A stretch of 64,000 nt of DNA from Sinohyriopsis cumingii. Its lineage: Eukaryota; Mollusca; Bivalvia; Unionida; Unionidae. Below, in pieces: positions 35,865 to 47,318 of the stretch (its first letter is position 1; each line of letters starts with the position of its first letter). Made by a program: the position numbers and the translations under genes. Where the stretch lies: the NCBI GenBank assembly GCA_028554795.2, contig CM068835.1:55977219-56041218 (forward strand). Direction: 5' to 3'. The notes under the pieces were generated by a model. The model had not been told where the DNA came from. It ran no database searches and worked only from the letters and a program-made list of their open reading frames with translations.

Positions 35865-36840
35865 TGCATTTTGCTGTGACTAGTGGGATTGGACCCCATT
35901 TAAGTTCGCTTTTTCAGCTAATATATGATGCGTGCACTGCACGTATGGGGTTTGGTGTCTGTCCATGGAAAAGGGTGAAAGTTGTTAGGCTCGGGAGGTG
36001 GTGTCTTGCCGCATGTCAGTAGTGCTCTTCTAATCCAGGATATTTTTTATGCTAAATTCCGTCTTTGAAATTGCTATAATAAACTTTGTCCTGTGTTTTT
36101 TTTTGAGAGAGAGCCTATCGAGGTTATGAGGTCAAGGTTAGTTTCTAGGTGACAGCAGTGGAATCTATTTTGGTATTTGTTTTGCAGCCTTGTGCTGCGG
36201 GCCCTGGATGGAGTTTGTGTTTTGTCCATCTTTTTGTTTTAAGTTGGGATCCTTCTTTCCTAGGTTCGATTTTGGTTGCATCCATGTGGGTTGCAACCTT
36301 GTGCTGCTGGACCTGATAGTCATTGGGTATTTGACTACCTTATATAATTTTTAGGGTATTATTCTATGTGGTTGTTACTTTGCAGCATTGTGCCGCCAGG
36401 CCTGATAGTCGTTGGGTTTTTTCGACTACCTTATGCGTATTAATTTGGGGTCCTATTTTGGGTGTCCCTGATGGACTTGTCTTGCGACCACCTTATACGT
36501 TCTATTTTGGGATTCGATGGTTATGTCTAGGTTTGTTGTAGCTGTCACCTAGGTAGAGATGGTATATGTTTTTAGCTGTTAGGATAGGATGTTGTAGAAG
36601 AGTGGTATGATAGGAGTAGTAGAGTACAGGTTGTTAATTTCTTCCCCCCCCCCCCGCATATTCCTTCCTGATTATTGGTCTAGTCGAGTTACTTATAGTG
36701 TAAACGTTTTAATTTATGCTTGGTATTTGTTTAGTTTTATCATCAGTCTGTAAAAATATAATCCTTATTATTTGTCCTAGAATGTTTTTTAAAAATCTAT
36801 TTTTTAAAATCTACTTGGGTTAATATAGCTAGGTCCAGAT
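35865..36840. other. Unexplained segment inside the older element
   Basis: No ORF of note. Internal repeats occur: a block with TTGTGCTGC and CCTGATAGTC.TTGGGT followed by GACTACCTTAT appears near 36295-36340 and again near 36385-36435, with a weaker copy near 36185. It also has a poly-C run at 36643-36655. It may be a foreign insertion or scrambled element DNA. Confidence 0.4.
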
Positions 36841-36859
36841 AGTATTCCTTGGTGGGAGT

Positions 36860-36975
36860 GACGAACACTCTTCTTTATATACCTGAAGCACGACCGTGAA
36901 GGAAAACATCCCATTCACACAAAAACTAACAATACCCACCCCACAACCAAAACATGGACCGCGCGGACCTAAAGG
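36860..36975 (-). promoter_or_regulatory. Accessory-gene promoter, detached copy
   Basis: TATATAAAG (minus strand, about 36871-36879), the shared motif GTGAAGGAAAACATCCC at 36896-36912 and GCGCGGACCTAAA at 36960-36972 occur in the same order as at 4434-4535. It would drive transcription leftward into 36840 and below, where no gene survives. Confidence 0.55.
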
Positions 36976-37148
36976 AAACACTTACGTTCACTTTTTCATA
37001 CAATCACACTCTGCTAAACCATATTCATATAACCCTAAAACAAACACACACTCTCTTACAAAGTCATGGAAAACAAATGATTATAGACACACTTCTATCC
37101 TAACAGATCAACACACAAGTACAGATACATTTGGCAATAGAGTAGTAT

Positions 37149-37186
37149 GTCTTTTCTAGCGATTTGGAGTAGCCCTGAAAAGGGCT
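37149..37186 (-). terminator. Histone-type stem-loop, older element internal
   Basis: The minus strand 37186-37171 reads AGCCCTTTTCAGGGCT followed by ACTCC. AGAAAAGAC is at 37157-37149. The stem is perfect although the gene upstream is broken. Confidence 0.8.
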
Positions 37187-37189
37187 GTT

Positions 37190-37470
37190 GTGTTTGTTAA
37201 GAGTTTTGGCAATCTCTTATCGCCTACGATTGCGTCACCGTCCCGATGCTGGCTTTCAGACGGGATACATCCTGCTTCTGCGGAAGGAGAAGGAGAACTC
37301 CTTAGTGTCCACTCTACAGTCGACAAAACCTGTCTCTGGTTCCTTCTGATGTTGTTGGTGCTGCTGCTGCTGTTGCTTCTCAAGTCTATACTTCACTGTC
37401 TACTCTTCTTGCTCCTTTTTAATTTCTTCTCTAACGACCACTACTATGAGGTCTTGTGCAACTTTAATCA
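37190..37470 (-). pseudogene. Third accessory-type gene remnant before a stem-loop
   Basis: The minus strand near 37460-37190 shows short blocks of Glu/Lys/Gln-rich helical coding (REEIKKEQEE-like) and a Ser-rich frame, without an intact ORF. By position it is the gene served by the stem-loop at 37186. It has no direct equivalent in the complete element. Confidence 0.35.
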
Positions 37471-37549
37471 TCCTCATATTTTATATTGTTCAGGCTTTGG
37501 CATCATGTTTTCTAAGTCCCAAACTTCGTCGTCCGAGAGCGTTTGACAG

Positions 37550-39702
37550 CCAGGGTGTTCTCAGGCATGAATCGTTTTGCTGTACACTAAGGAATGCGCT
37601 TTGGCGATGGTGCAGGCTTTTTTCTAAGGATCAAACTCGCCGTGTTCCATGAACAATTCCTCTAAATTTTCCACAGCGACGATGTTAAATGTATACGTCA
37701 GAACGTCAGTTCTTTAACATTTCTTCCTGAAAGTCGAAGGGTTCTGAGGCATAAGTTTGGTTCTTAGCCTCAAAAGCTTCTCGTCGTTAGGTATGCATGT
37801 TGACGGGCCATAGTAGTGATCATCAGGCAAAATGTAGAACGGTGTGTTGATTTGATTCGGTATTGCAAAAGTGTGGCAAATACCTTTTGGCCATTTCTGT
37901 CATTCCAAACATTTCAAGTTTTCGGCTCAAAGGCAAGTCCAAGTAACTCTTTAAACTGTCATTGTCCCACTTACTTGGAAATGATTTTGGTTCCGTTCAA
38001 AGTGACTTTAGGGCGCTCGGCGCTTTGTTCCGTATAGTATTTCAGAAGAAATTCTCCATCGTAACCCGAGAGATTGTGAGCCATCACCGTGGGATAGCGA
38101 TGGCAATCTCCGTAACGTTCGATGTCCTCTTTACTGCACGTCTTGTCGATGGGGTTTAAGATCCAATGGGCAAAATCGGTCAGCGTGTTAAGTCCACGAA
38201 AGATTTTTTCACGACCTCCAAGAATCTTACTACAGTGAGGGCAATGGCTAAAGACAGGTTCTGGGATGCACTTCTAGCCCACTCGATGAGCCGCGCTGAA
38301 ATTAGGAATGTGAATACCAGTTTCTTGCATGCATTTGAAATCGAAACAAATGAAATTCCTTTACTTGTGGTCATCTTCCTCCTCCTGCTGTTGGGGTTAG
38401 TATTTTTAATGCAGCATTCGTGTTTCAAGTCCACGATTTGGTGATAAATGTGACATGGTTTCTTTCCTGAACATCCGTGCGCCTTGGTACTATTGGTACA
38501 TATGACTTGTCAACAAGTAGAACACCATTTCTGAGTTGGCAAGTACTTTTCTGCTCTGAACCTTGCGCCTCCAGATATTGCTGATAACAAGTTGGGCTGA
38601 CAAATGCTCGCTGAAAAGCTGGGCAATGCACTCGTTCATGTCCTTTGTCAGGACAGGGTTTAAAAGACAAACATTCTGGACACTTCGATCCACACTGTGT
38701 TGCTCTCGATTGTTATACCCATATCCACATTTCTCACAATAAAAACCGTATCCCAGAATCCGGAAATACTGGTAATGGAAATGTTCATCGTGAATGTATT
38801 TTCCGTCTTTGTAATCGTTACCTCGAACCAACAGTTTTCCACGTACTTCTTGAGGGTGCATTTGCAATGTATAGCGTGGAGCTACGACATCTTGCAGTTT
38901 TTGCATTTCAGGAATGCCACAGGGTGTGTCTTTAGATAGGTCAGCTTGCTGTAACAGGAGTTCTGCTTCTCTTCGTTGTTGGGCTCGGTTCGATTTTCGA
39001 ACGTTGTCCCAGGTTCTTATCGGCATACATTCGTTTCACCACGATAGCACGGGCTAAACACAACTTTTCCTGAGGGTTGTTAATTCGGACGATGCTCGTT
39101 TTGGTTCTATGATGGACGTCCACCAATAACACGGTTTTGCGTCCGCTCCCTTTGGAAAGAGAAACGTGGGCCATGTACAGTGTCACCTTTCCATCGGTGA
39201 TGTGAAACTTGTCGTTGGACTGTTGAACGTGTTCAATCTTGTCGATGACTTTGGAAGGTGTCAAGTCTGATGGCCTACTAAACTCGATCCAAACGGGTGA
39301 CTTCAGATTGTCCTGATAAATGGAAAGTGCCAAGCGATTGTCTTTGTTGGCGCGACATTGCCGTTTCAATGTGGTTAACAAAGTCGGTGATGAACGCCTC
39401 TGTTGTTTCAAGCGGTCCGTCTGACTTAAAATCTTTAAATGTCACCGTGTAGGTCGTGGTTCTAAATTTTCTAGAGGAGCGTTTATCCGTCTCTCAAATG
39501 TGTAGTAGTTTTCAGGTGTTACTGGTGGTGGACTTTGGGTAGACGCAGACTTTCTGGGTCTGGATTCTGGCTCACAAGTGTCATCTTCAAAATCGCTGGC
39601 GTGGACTTGAGCCAAGATTTCAGCTACTGTGCGAGGTGATATGTCACTTTTCTGCCTATTATTTTCGTCTCCTTTCTCCACGAAATGGTGCGATCGTTTC
39701 AT
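37550..39702 (-). pseudogene. Truncated polB: N-terminal and exonuclease half only
   Basis: Aligns with 17285-19495 of the complete polB (residues 1 to about 740), including the Cys-rich region and the exonuclease part. Frameshifts break it into frames at 39702-39442, 39411-38941, 39026-38490 and 38434-38180. The entire palm (motifs A-C) is absent, so no polymerase could be made. The start region MKRSHHFVEKGDENNRQK is still recognisable. Confidence 0.88.
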
Positions 39703-39842
39703 CTTGATTGCAAGATGTCAAATGACTACAATTTAATCGCCATGGTACCTTATATATAAATGTAAGGTCAGTGTCTTCCCTAAATAAGGGTCAGTGTCCT
39801 CCCGCAAAATATTCATTTCACTCTCAATCCTACCACAGATAG

Positions 39843-40385
<543 letters not shown>

Positions 40386-40633
40386 GTGACAGTGAAAATA
40401 AAAACAAATCAAAAAGGAGATAGTGAAAGGACAAGAAGTTAATGAACCTTTTAAAGTAATGTGTCGTGAAATGTGATTGTAATTTGTACAAGAGAATATA
40501 CCAGAAAGAAAAACTGAAGTGTCTCTTGGTTTTGATTTTTATAATAATAAGGACCTACACTCACGCACTCACACACATAATTAATGGGGAAAAAGGGCTT
40601 TCCGTTTTATTTGAATTTGGCAAACGTTGAGTA

Positions 40634-40672
40634 GCCTCTTTTCGAGAGAGGTGGGTGGCCCTGAAAAGGACC
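40634..40672 (-). terminator. Histone-type stem-loop of the older Gln-rich gene
   Basis: The minus strand 40672-40657 reads GGTCCTTTTCAGGGCC then ACCCACC; GAAAAGAGGC is at 40643-40634. It is equivalent to 20365-20327. Confidence 0.82.
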
Positions 40673-40698
40673 GTTGGGTGTTTGTTTATTTCACAAAC

Positions 40699-41331
40699 TC
40701 AGGAAAAGGAGGTAAAGCGCTTTAACTGTATTTTCCCATTGCCACGACCAAGTCCTACATCTTGACCTGATACTGTCGATGATTTGGTAGAAATCACTAG
40801 TGTTGGTATCTCAGGCGTAGCAGGAGTGTTGACGGGGTTAAACTGTTTGGCCCTTGAAGGTCTTTTTCTCTTGGGTCCTATTAACGAAGTTTGATACATT
40901 TGTTTCAGACTCCTTAACTCTGCCAAAATGTCTAAGTGTACCGTGACTGTTTGATTTCACCGTCCTCATTCCCTCCTAGATCATGTTTCTTCTCTGTTTC
41001 CTTTCGTCATGTCATTTTCTTCTAGCCTTTTCTTCTTCTTGCTGTTGCTGTTGAATGAGGAAGGCTTGTTCTGCTTTTTTTATGCTGTTTCAAAAACTTC
41101 TCCATTTCTTTGTTTAAAATGCTCTATGTACGGTAAGGAAAGAGAAGGCGGCGAAGGTGCTGGTACAGGAACAAAATCTTGTGAAGTAGAGAGAAAATCC
41201 ACTAAATCCCAATTAAAATCATTCTCTTATAGATGTAGGACTTTGTTTGCTCTGGTAGCCGCTGATATGCCATCACTCCTAGTCTCCACAGCCGGAGTAC
41301 CCCAATTCATCGTCTTCGTTGTTTCCGTCAT
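40699..41331 (-). pseudogene. Relative of the 193-aa Gln-rich accessory gene
   Basis: Starts at 41331 (MTETTKTMNWGTPAV) and ends with ELRSLKQMYQTSL, PKRKRPSRAK and GLGRGNG in the open frame 40926-40699. The coiled-coil middle is shortened and out of frame. Confidence 0.65.
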
Positions 41332-41349
41332 TTTCACACAGACGTTAGG

Positions 41350-41378
41350 GCACCTATATAGGGAATGTGACGTCACAG
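41350..41378 (-). promoter_or_regulatory. CRE palindrome and TATA of the older Gln-rich gene
   Basis: TGACGTCA at 41368-41375 followed on the minus strand by TATATAGG (41352-41361). The arrangement matches 21022-21043 of the complete element. Confidence 0.6.
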
Positions 41379-41533
41379 GTAGCTCTCTTCGCATTGGAAG
41401 ACAGACTCCAGGCTGTGACCGAACTTTGTAACGCGTGTTAGGAGTGGTGAAAGAACTCAATCCGTTTCGAGCCGCTCTTCCACTATAAATTCTTGCGGTT
41501 CACCTCATTCCTTTCAAATGTTCTCGTCACAAG

Positions 41534-41848
41534 ATGTGGACTAACGTGGACTCGTCTTCCCTCATATCGTCGATGCTGTTCAACCCGGACTATTACATGT
41601 GTGTCAAATCATCATGGGCTATCACCAAGATCACCGATACGGCCCTTTGGAAACAAAGATTCTATGTGGAGAGTCAAGGCTATCTGAAGCGAATGCTAAT
41701 CTACGGTCCAGATGTCAGACGAAGTTTGTGGAAGAGAATAAGATCTATGTTATCAGAATGGTGTTTAAAAAGATCCAAACCCCCTTTTCAGGGCCACTCG
41801 TATGTCTCGAAACGATATCTGTTCTCTAGTGCAGAAATCATTTTTTAG
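41534..41848 (+). CDS. Relative of the 77-aa accessory protein, stop lost (104 aa)
   Basis: The first 70 residues align with the 21194-21427 protein (MWTNVDSSSLISSML, LWKQRFYVESQGYLKRMLIY). The original stop is gone and the frame runs through the eroded stem-loop at 41780-41795 (CCCCCTTTTCAGGGCC, two 5' stem bases changed). A TATAAATT box is near 41484. The long open frame in an otherwise broken element hints at past selection. Confidence 0.6.
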   Translation: MWTNVDSSSLISSMLFNPDYYMCVKSSWAITKITDTALWKQRFYVESQGYLKRMLIYGPDVRRSLWKRIRSMLSEWCLKRSKPPFQGHSYVSKRYLFSSAEIIF

Positions 41849-42262
41849 TCGATTGTAGAGTTGTTTTGTAATAGATTTATGTAGATAAATCTGTTTGTCT
41901 ATGTCTATGTCTCTAACCATATCTCAATGTCTATGTCTCTGTTGTGTTTGTTCCTACCTAGAGTGACGCATATTCAGGTCCGCCACTTGCAACACTCTTA
42001 TTCACTGATCAGCCCGATTTAGATCAGCCACTTGCAACATTGTTGTCATTGTTTCCCCAGTGTCCAGTACCGTGATATCACCCCCTTTTAATTGCCCTTG
42101 TCCCTAGACAGTCCGGATACATTGTCGCTATACATTATCTATGTTAAATTCCCATTGCTCTAGACAGTCCGACAATGATAAATTCCCCTTTGTCCCCAGG
42201 GTACAAACCCCCTGTTTTAACATTAAGTCCCCATTATCCCTAGGGTATCCCCATTAACTACT
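41780..42262 (-). repeat. Right TIR of the older element
   Basis: Inverse of 33702-34216 with about 10-15% visible differences. It ends CCATTAACTACT. Confidence 0.85.
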
Positions 42263-43264
42263 AATGTTACATCTACTTACATTGATGAATGGTTTATATC
42301 AAAACATTTCAAAGATTGTAACCAAAAAAGAAGGAAGTGAGTGCCTCAGAGAATGTAGCATTCAAACGTACAAAGCTCTCTTTGCAAAGTCATTGTCCTA
42401 CAGTTAGGACAATTTAACGTCTCGCTAACGACAACAAAAACCTTGTATCTCCTTATGAGCCTTTATTGTGTATTTTGTTCTTTTCAAATTTGGATAAATC
42501 GCATATATTTCCGTTTTGAACAATTGTCCTGAAGGATTGGTTTATTAATTCCTTTGACCGATCTCCAGTCGTAGGAAGTGTCAATGTTAGAAGTGCCACA
42601 AAACCAGTAGAGCCCCGTTTTATGCCTCGGATATTCGTGGTTGCCCTGAAATTATTCATACTGCCCAGCTCAGCTGATTCTGTTTAAATACATCACCATA
42701 TTTGATTATCATTTTCTCGTCCCGTGTTTGTGACATCGCCGACCAATAAATGGCTTGTAATAATTGTGTCAATGAAATATGTTATAGCCCATTCGTAGAT
42801 CAGATTGAAAAAAGGAAACCGATGCAAAGATGAAATGGTCCAGATGTAGTGTTTTTATATAACAGAACAAAACTAAAACATTGGCAACGTTGAGATACAA
42901 AATGCAACTCAAGTACTATCTTTCACCGTCGAACCATTCAATTGTAATTAGTTCACACATGTTATAAATTTTCTTGACGATGTACGATCACATTCTTAAT
43001 CTTCTAATAATCGTTATAATTCAACACGAACGATGTGTCGATTTGACAGTATATTATACTGGGTATTTAGCCGTACTCAACTTTTGCTTTAATATTAGTG
43101 TCTATCCATGCACCATAAGTGCTGGATGTGCATCAGATATGTCCTCCATATCATACAGATTAAGATCCATTCACACTAAGATACATTTTGGGAACTTATA
43201 AGATCCGTATGATCCTTATGAATACTCCACTGTTAGTAAAATGGAAACATCATTCTTGTTAAGC

Positions 43265-43298
<34 letters not shown>

Positions 43299-43370
43299 TT
43301 ATTCTTATTAATAATGTTATAGTAGATGTTGTTATAGTTAATACTATTAATAATGGAAACTGTACACACA

Positions 43371-43513
43371 TACGTACATACATACATACATACATACACA
43401 CACTCACACACACACACATACACACACATACATACATAGATACATACATAGATACATACATACATACATACATACATACATACATACATACATACATACA
43501 TACATACATACAT
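43371..43513. repeat. (TACA)n microsatellite
   Basis: TACA units with GATA and CACA interruptions, which explains an artificial minus-strand MYVC frame. Confidence 0.95.
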
Positions 43514-44911
43514 AGGTCCATACATTGCAATGGTCCTCCTCATGATTTGTATTACTTTCTTATACATCAGAATTAGTTACTTCGATCGTAATATCTGAAG
43601 TAGAATGTTTCTTTTAGTTGTGTTCCGTTTTGATTTGAAAGTAGCTATTTATTTAAATATGCATTGGAATTACAAAGTGCTCAATGATCCTTATCGGACT
43701 AAATAGCTACTTTAGGTTTATTTTGAATTCCTTATGAGTTGGTCGCAGAGTCGCCGACTGGGTCGTAGAGTGGCCGACTGGTCTTCCTCTGGTCGCCGAC
43801 TTGGTCGCAGAGTTGTGTCGTAATCCGATCTAGATCGACATAGAGAAATGACAGTGCGAAATGATAAAAGAAGTGTTATCCTCAGCCAAAACGCGTATAA
43901 CCACAAGAGCTCTGCGTTTCCTGGACGAGCCTTGTAGCGCCGATCTTTTGGTCGACGAATGACCGTGTCCCTACACTTTTCCGATTCCCTGGCCTGACTC
44001 TCTCCTGTCCAATGAACTACAACCCAATGTGCTTGCTCTAGCGGATTGGTTATGCTTTAGATAATGTAAAGCTGACTTGCCTTTGCTATGTAATTTAGAA
44101 GGAATGTGTTCAATATAACGAACATGTTTGAGCTGGAAGTGAGGGTAGACTGAAAGTTTAGGATATAGAAGAAAGTATGTTTAGATGACAAATATTTATC
44201 CTGTCTAGAAAACAGCTTCCATTTGGTTCATGTGATAAGTATTCACTTGAATTGAATGTGTTATACTGTACATTTGTACATATTTCTCAATTGTTCTATT
44301 TAAATAGGAAAGAAGTTTTATATTTGGATAATGTAGCGACCTTTGAATATCATTTTCGATTATACGAATCTTGTAGACTTTGGATATTTTTAGGATTTGT
44401 TAATTTTTTTAAGGATCGATTTTTCTAGCAAAAATCAATTATACGTATATCCCGTGCCTTATAAAATCAAAGATTTGAATTATCAACCAATTACAATGTG
44501 AATATTTCACAATTCAACAAAATGTTGCTAATCCTTTTGTGTATGGTGTACCACCATCCTAAGAATTATGTTGCTTTTGTCGAACTAAAATTTAGCGTGA
44601 GATGTAAATTGGCCTAGCGAAATGTTATGATTGTGAAACTCGACAAATTGTTTAGAAACTAGATTTCCCAGACTAGATCAATAGTTCACTCATACTGAGC
44701 AAGATAGATATAAAACAAACTTATCAGAAAGAAAATTGGAATGAAAGAGAAACTAATTTCAGAAACATTTACTGAATATACTGTTTTTAATTGTATCTGA
44801 AATGAACAAAGAGATGGTTATAAAAATAAATATAATGAGATTATCACATGAAATAGATCAGAGATGTATGTATGCATGTTTGTATGTGTGTATGTATGTA
44901 TGTATGTCTAT

Positions 44912-45027
<116 letters not shown>

Positions 45028-45331
45028 CATAAATGACAATAGAATATAAATATTATCAATATAAATATTATCATATCACAATATAAGCAAAGTTTTCCAT
45101 GAAATCATGACAGTAGTGTATACGTAATATTGATTTCTAGCTTACATTGACAACCGATTCATTAGAAGAGCATTAAATTATTTGTAGTGCAACTTTAGTG
45201 TTGCGATTTTACAAAGAGATTTAATGTACGATGTTAGAAAATTATTGGTATATAAATGAAACCGTAAAGAAACAGAATATTATACATCTGTATTACATTT
45301 AATTTCTTTTATTCTATTCTAATATTCCCTC

Positions 45332-45332
<1 letters not shown>

Positions 45333-45364
<32 letters not shown>

Positions 45365-45379
45365 CAAATTATAATTTTG

Positions 45380-45427
<48 letters not shown>

Positions 45428-45520
45428 TTGTTATTAGTATTATTATTATTATTATTATTATTTTCCTTATTATTATTCCTTATTATTATAATATTATTAT
45501 TATTTTTTCTGCCACTACTA
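45333..45520. repeat. Cluster of trinucleotide repeats (TAG, AAT, TTA)
   Basis: Three adjacent arrays of different phase and motif, separated by under 20 bp. Confidence 0.9.
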
Positions 45521-46789
45521 CTACTAATAACAACAAAGAATACTTTCATTATTGAATCTGAGTATTGTTGTATGTTATAATGAGTTTTATATTCATTTGA
45601 TGTTAAGCATCTGACGATATGATACAATTAATCAAGTGGAGAAAATAGACTCTGTAAATTATTTGACAAGAATATTTTACACACTCACACATGTTCAATT
45701 AAACATAAGTAGTAATCATTATTATCACAGATGCAATGCGATTTTACATTATATGCATCAAGATGTGAAAAATTAAAAGAAAACAACACAATTAATAACG
45801 AAGACTAGCAGTTAAATCTATTGTAAGATGAAGCCTATTCAAGTTTGATAGAACTTTGGCTTCGTACCCTTTGTTAGTGTTCTATTGTAATATAATTTGT
45901 GAACACAAGAACATTCTGGTCCTTAGATACACATAAATACCAGTCTCACAATTATTATCACGAATCTGTAGATCCACAATTAATGCAAAGAACATATATA
46001 TGCACGGTAAATACTTCATAAGACTAGCTTATCCGAGATCATTCTTATAAGTTCATGAATTCGCTGATATAATGAAGCACATTTAACACATGCAGTTAAA
46101 TTGTCAGAAATCGCCATTGTAAAAAATGTGCGTAAACTCAATAGTTCGTTTTTCCAAAGGTGGGAACAATCGCTACTCCAACACTGCATGTCCCTTTTGG
46201 GTTGCTCGAAACATATTTGTCAGCTTAAACTGTATTTTTTAAAACTGGATTACGTCTTTTTTCGTTATATCACTAGAGTACCTCTCATTTAACACTACAT
46301 AACCAAATTGTTATTGACTACTGGTTCCTGTGATGGGACAAGTCCTGGCCACTTACTTGCTGATTGAATGTTTCCCCCTTCTCAACATATGTCTCTTCTC
46401 GCGTTTGAGAAGCAAGGGAGTGAACACTGATAACATAATCAATTAACATCATGTCTTGTCACTAAAGTCATTTACAATATACACAACTGCTCCGTTGACC
46501 ATTAGTTCTCAATCAGGTCAAACGGTTAATTATCTGTATTGGGGACTGACTAAGTCATTGTCTGTAAATTGCTACCATAGAGATCATGTTTATTATTGCT
46601 CAGACGTTTACTCCGACGGTCATCTGCATCTAAAATTAATGGAGTTCATTCTCTTATCTCATCTATCATTTATGCCGTTCAGCATTTTAATATCTCAATA
46701 TAACCTGGATCTGGTTAATGTTTTTTGAAGGAACGCTTGGTTATGTTTATCGGCACAGCAACACAGTAATGTTCTAAAGCGCGGAAAGA

Positions 46790-46925
46790 ATATTAGTAAG
46801 GTGCCTTGTCCTAGGACGCACCACCGTGGTCGATCCACACAAATCTGAGGGTAGGATTCAAAACGACTACCTTTTGATCACAAGTCCGGCGCACTAATCG
46901 CTAAACCAATGCGCCTAAAATCTCC
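46790..46925 (-). repeat. tRNA-derived SINE, third family
   Basis: The minus strand starts GGCGCATTGGTTTAGCGATT with a box-A-like region and then box-B-like GTTTTGAATCC. The 3' part has GTCCTAGGACAAGGCACC, resembling the conserved GGGCAAGGCAC domain of many metazoan SINEs. Borders are approximate. Confidence 0.6.
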
Positions 46926-47015
46926 TTCAGCTGCCTCTCTCGACTCGAAGGAGATCGTCACGGGGCGTATTCATCTTCCCCCGGCACTACGAAGGGTCCA
47001 GTTCTGCAATAATAT

Positions 47016-47215
47016 CTATATCACGTAGGTTTTAATTTTTTCTCTAGTCCTTTTGAAACAGAGAGGACATATGTTTGCTGTTTTTGAACATATCGAGCAT
47101 AGACATATATGCGTACAGGGTAGGAGTAAAATATCTCTCTTCTCATTTCTGCAATTGACGCATCGCATGCTGCGCCGTAACCTTTCGTTTTCTTGCTGAA
47201 GGGCCAGAACCGAAC
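47016..47215 (-). CDS. RING exon of the IAP gene
   Basis: After the acceptor TTTTCACAG a phase-1 frame reads SVLALQQENERLRRSMRCVN and on through CRNEKRDILLLPCTHICLC, CSIC and CPLC, ending IKTYVI and stop at 47018-47016. This C3HC4 RING is complete. The frame is masked by a longer artificial ORF in another frame, so it is easily missed. Confidence 0.88.
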
Positions 47216-47251
47216 CTGTGAAAATATGTTATAATAGTAAATATATGTAAT

Positions 47252-47318
<67 letters not shown>

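Noticed and set aside
43738-43815. Possible CRISPR-like or coding tandem (GTCGCAGAG, GCCGACTGG)
   Set aside because: It is a short, irregular tandem of under 80 bp in an animal genome, without spacers or ORF.
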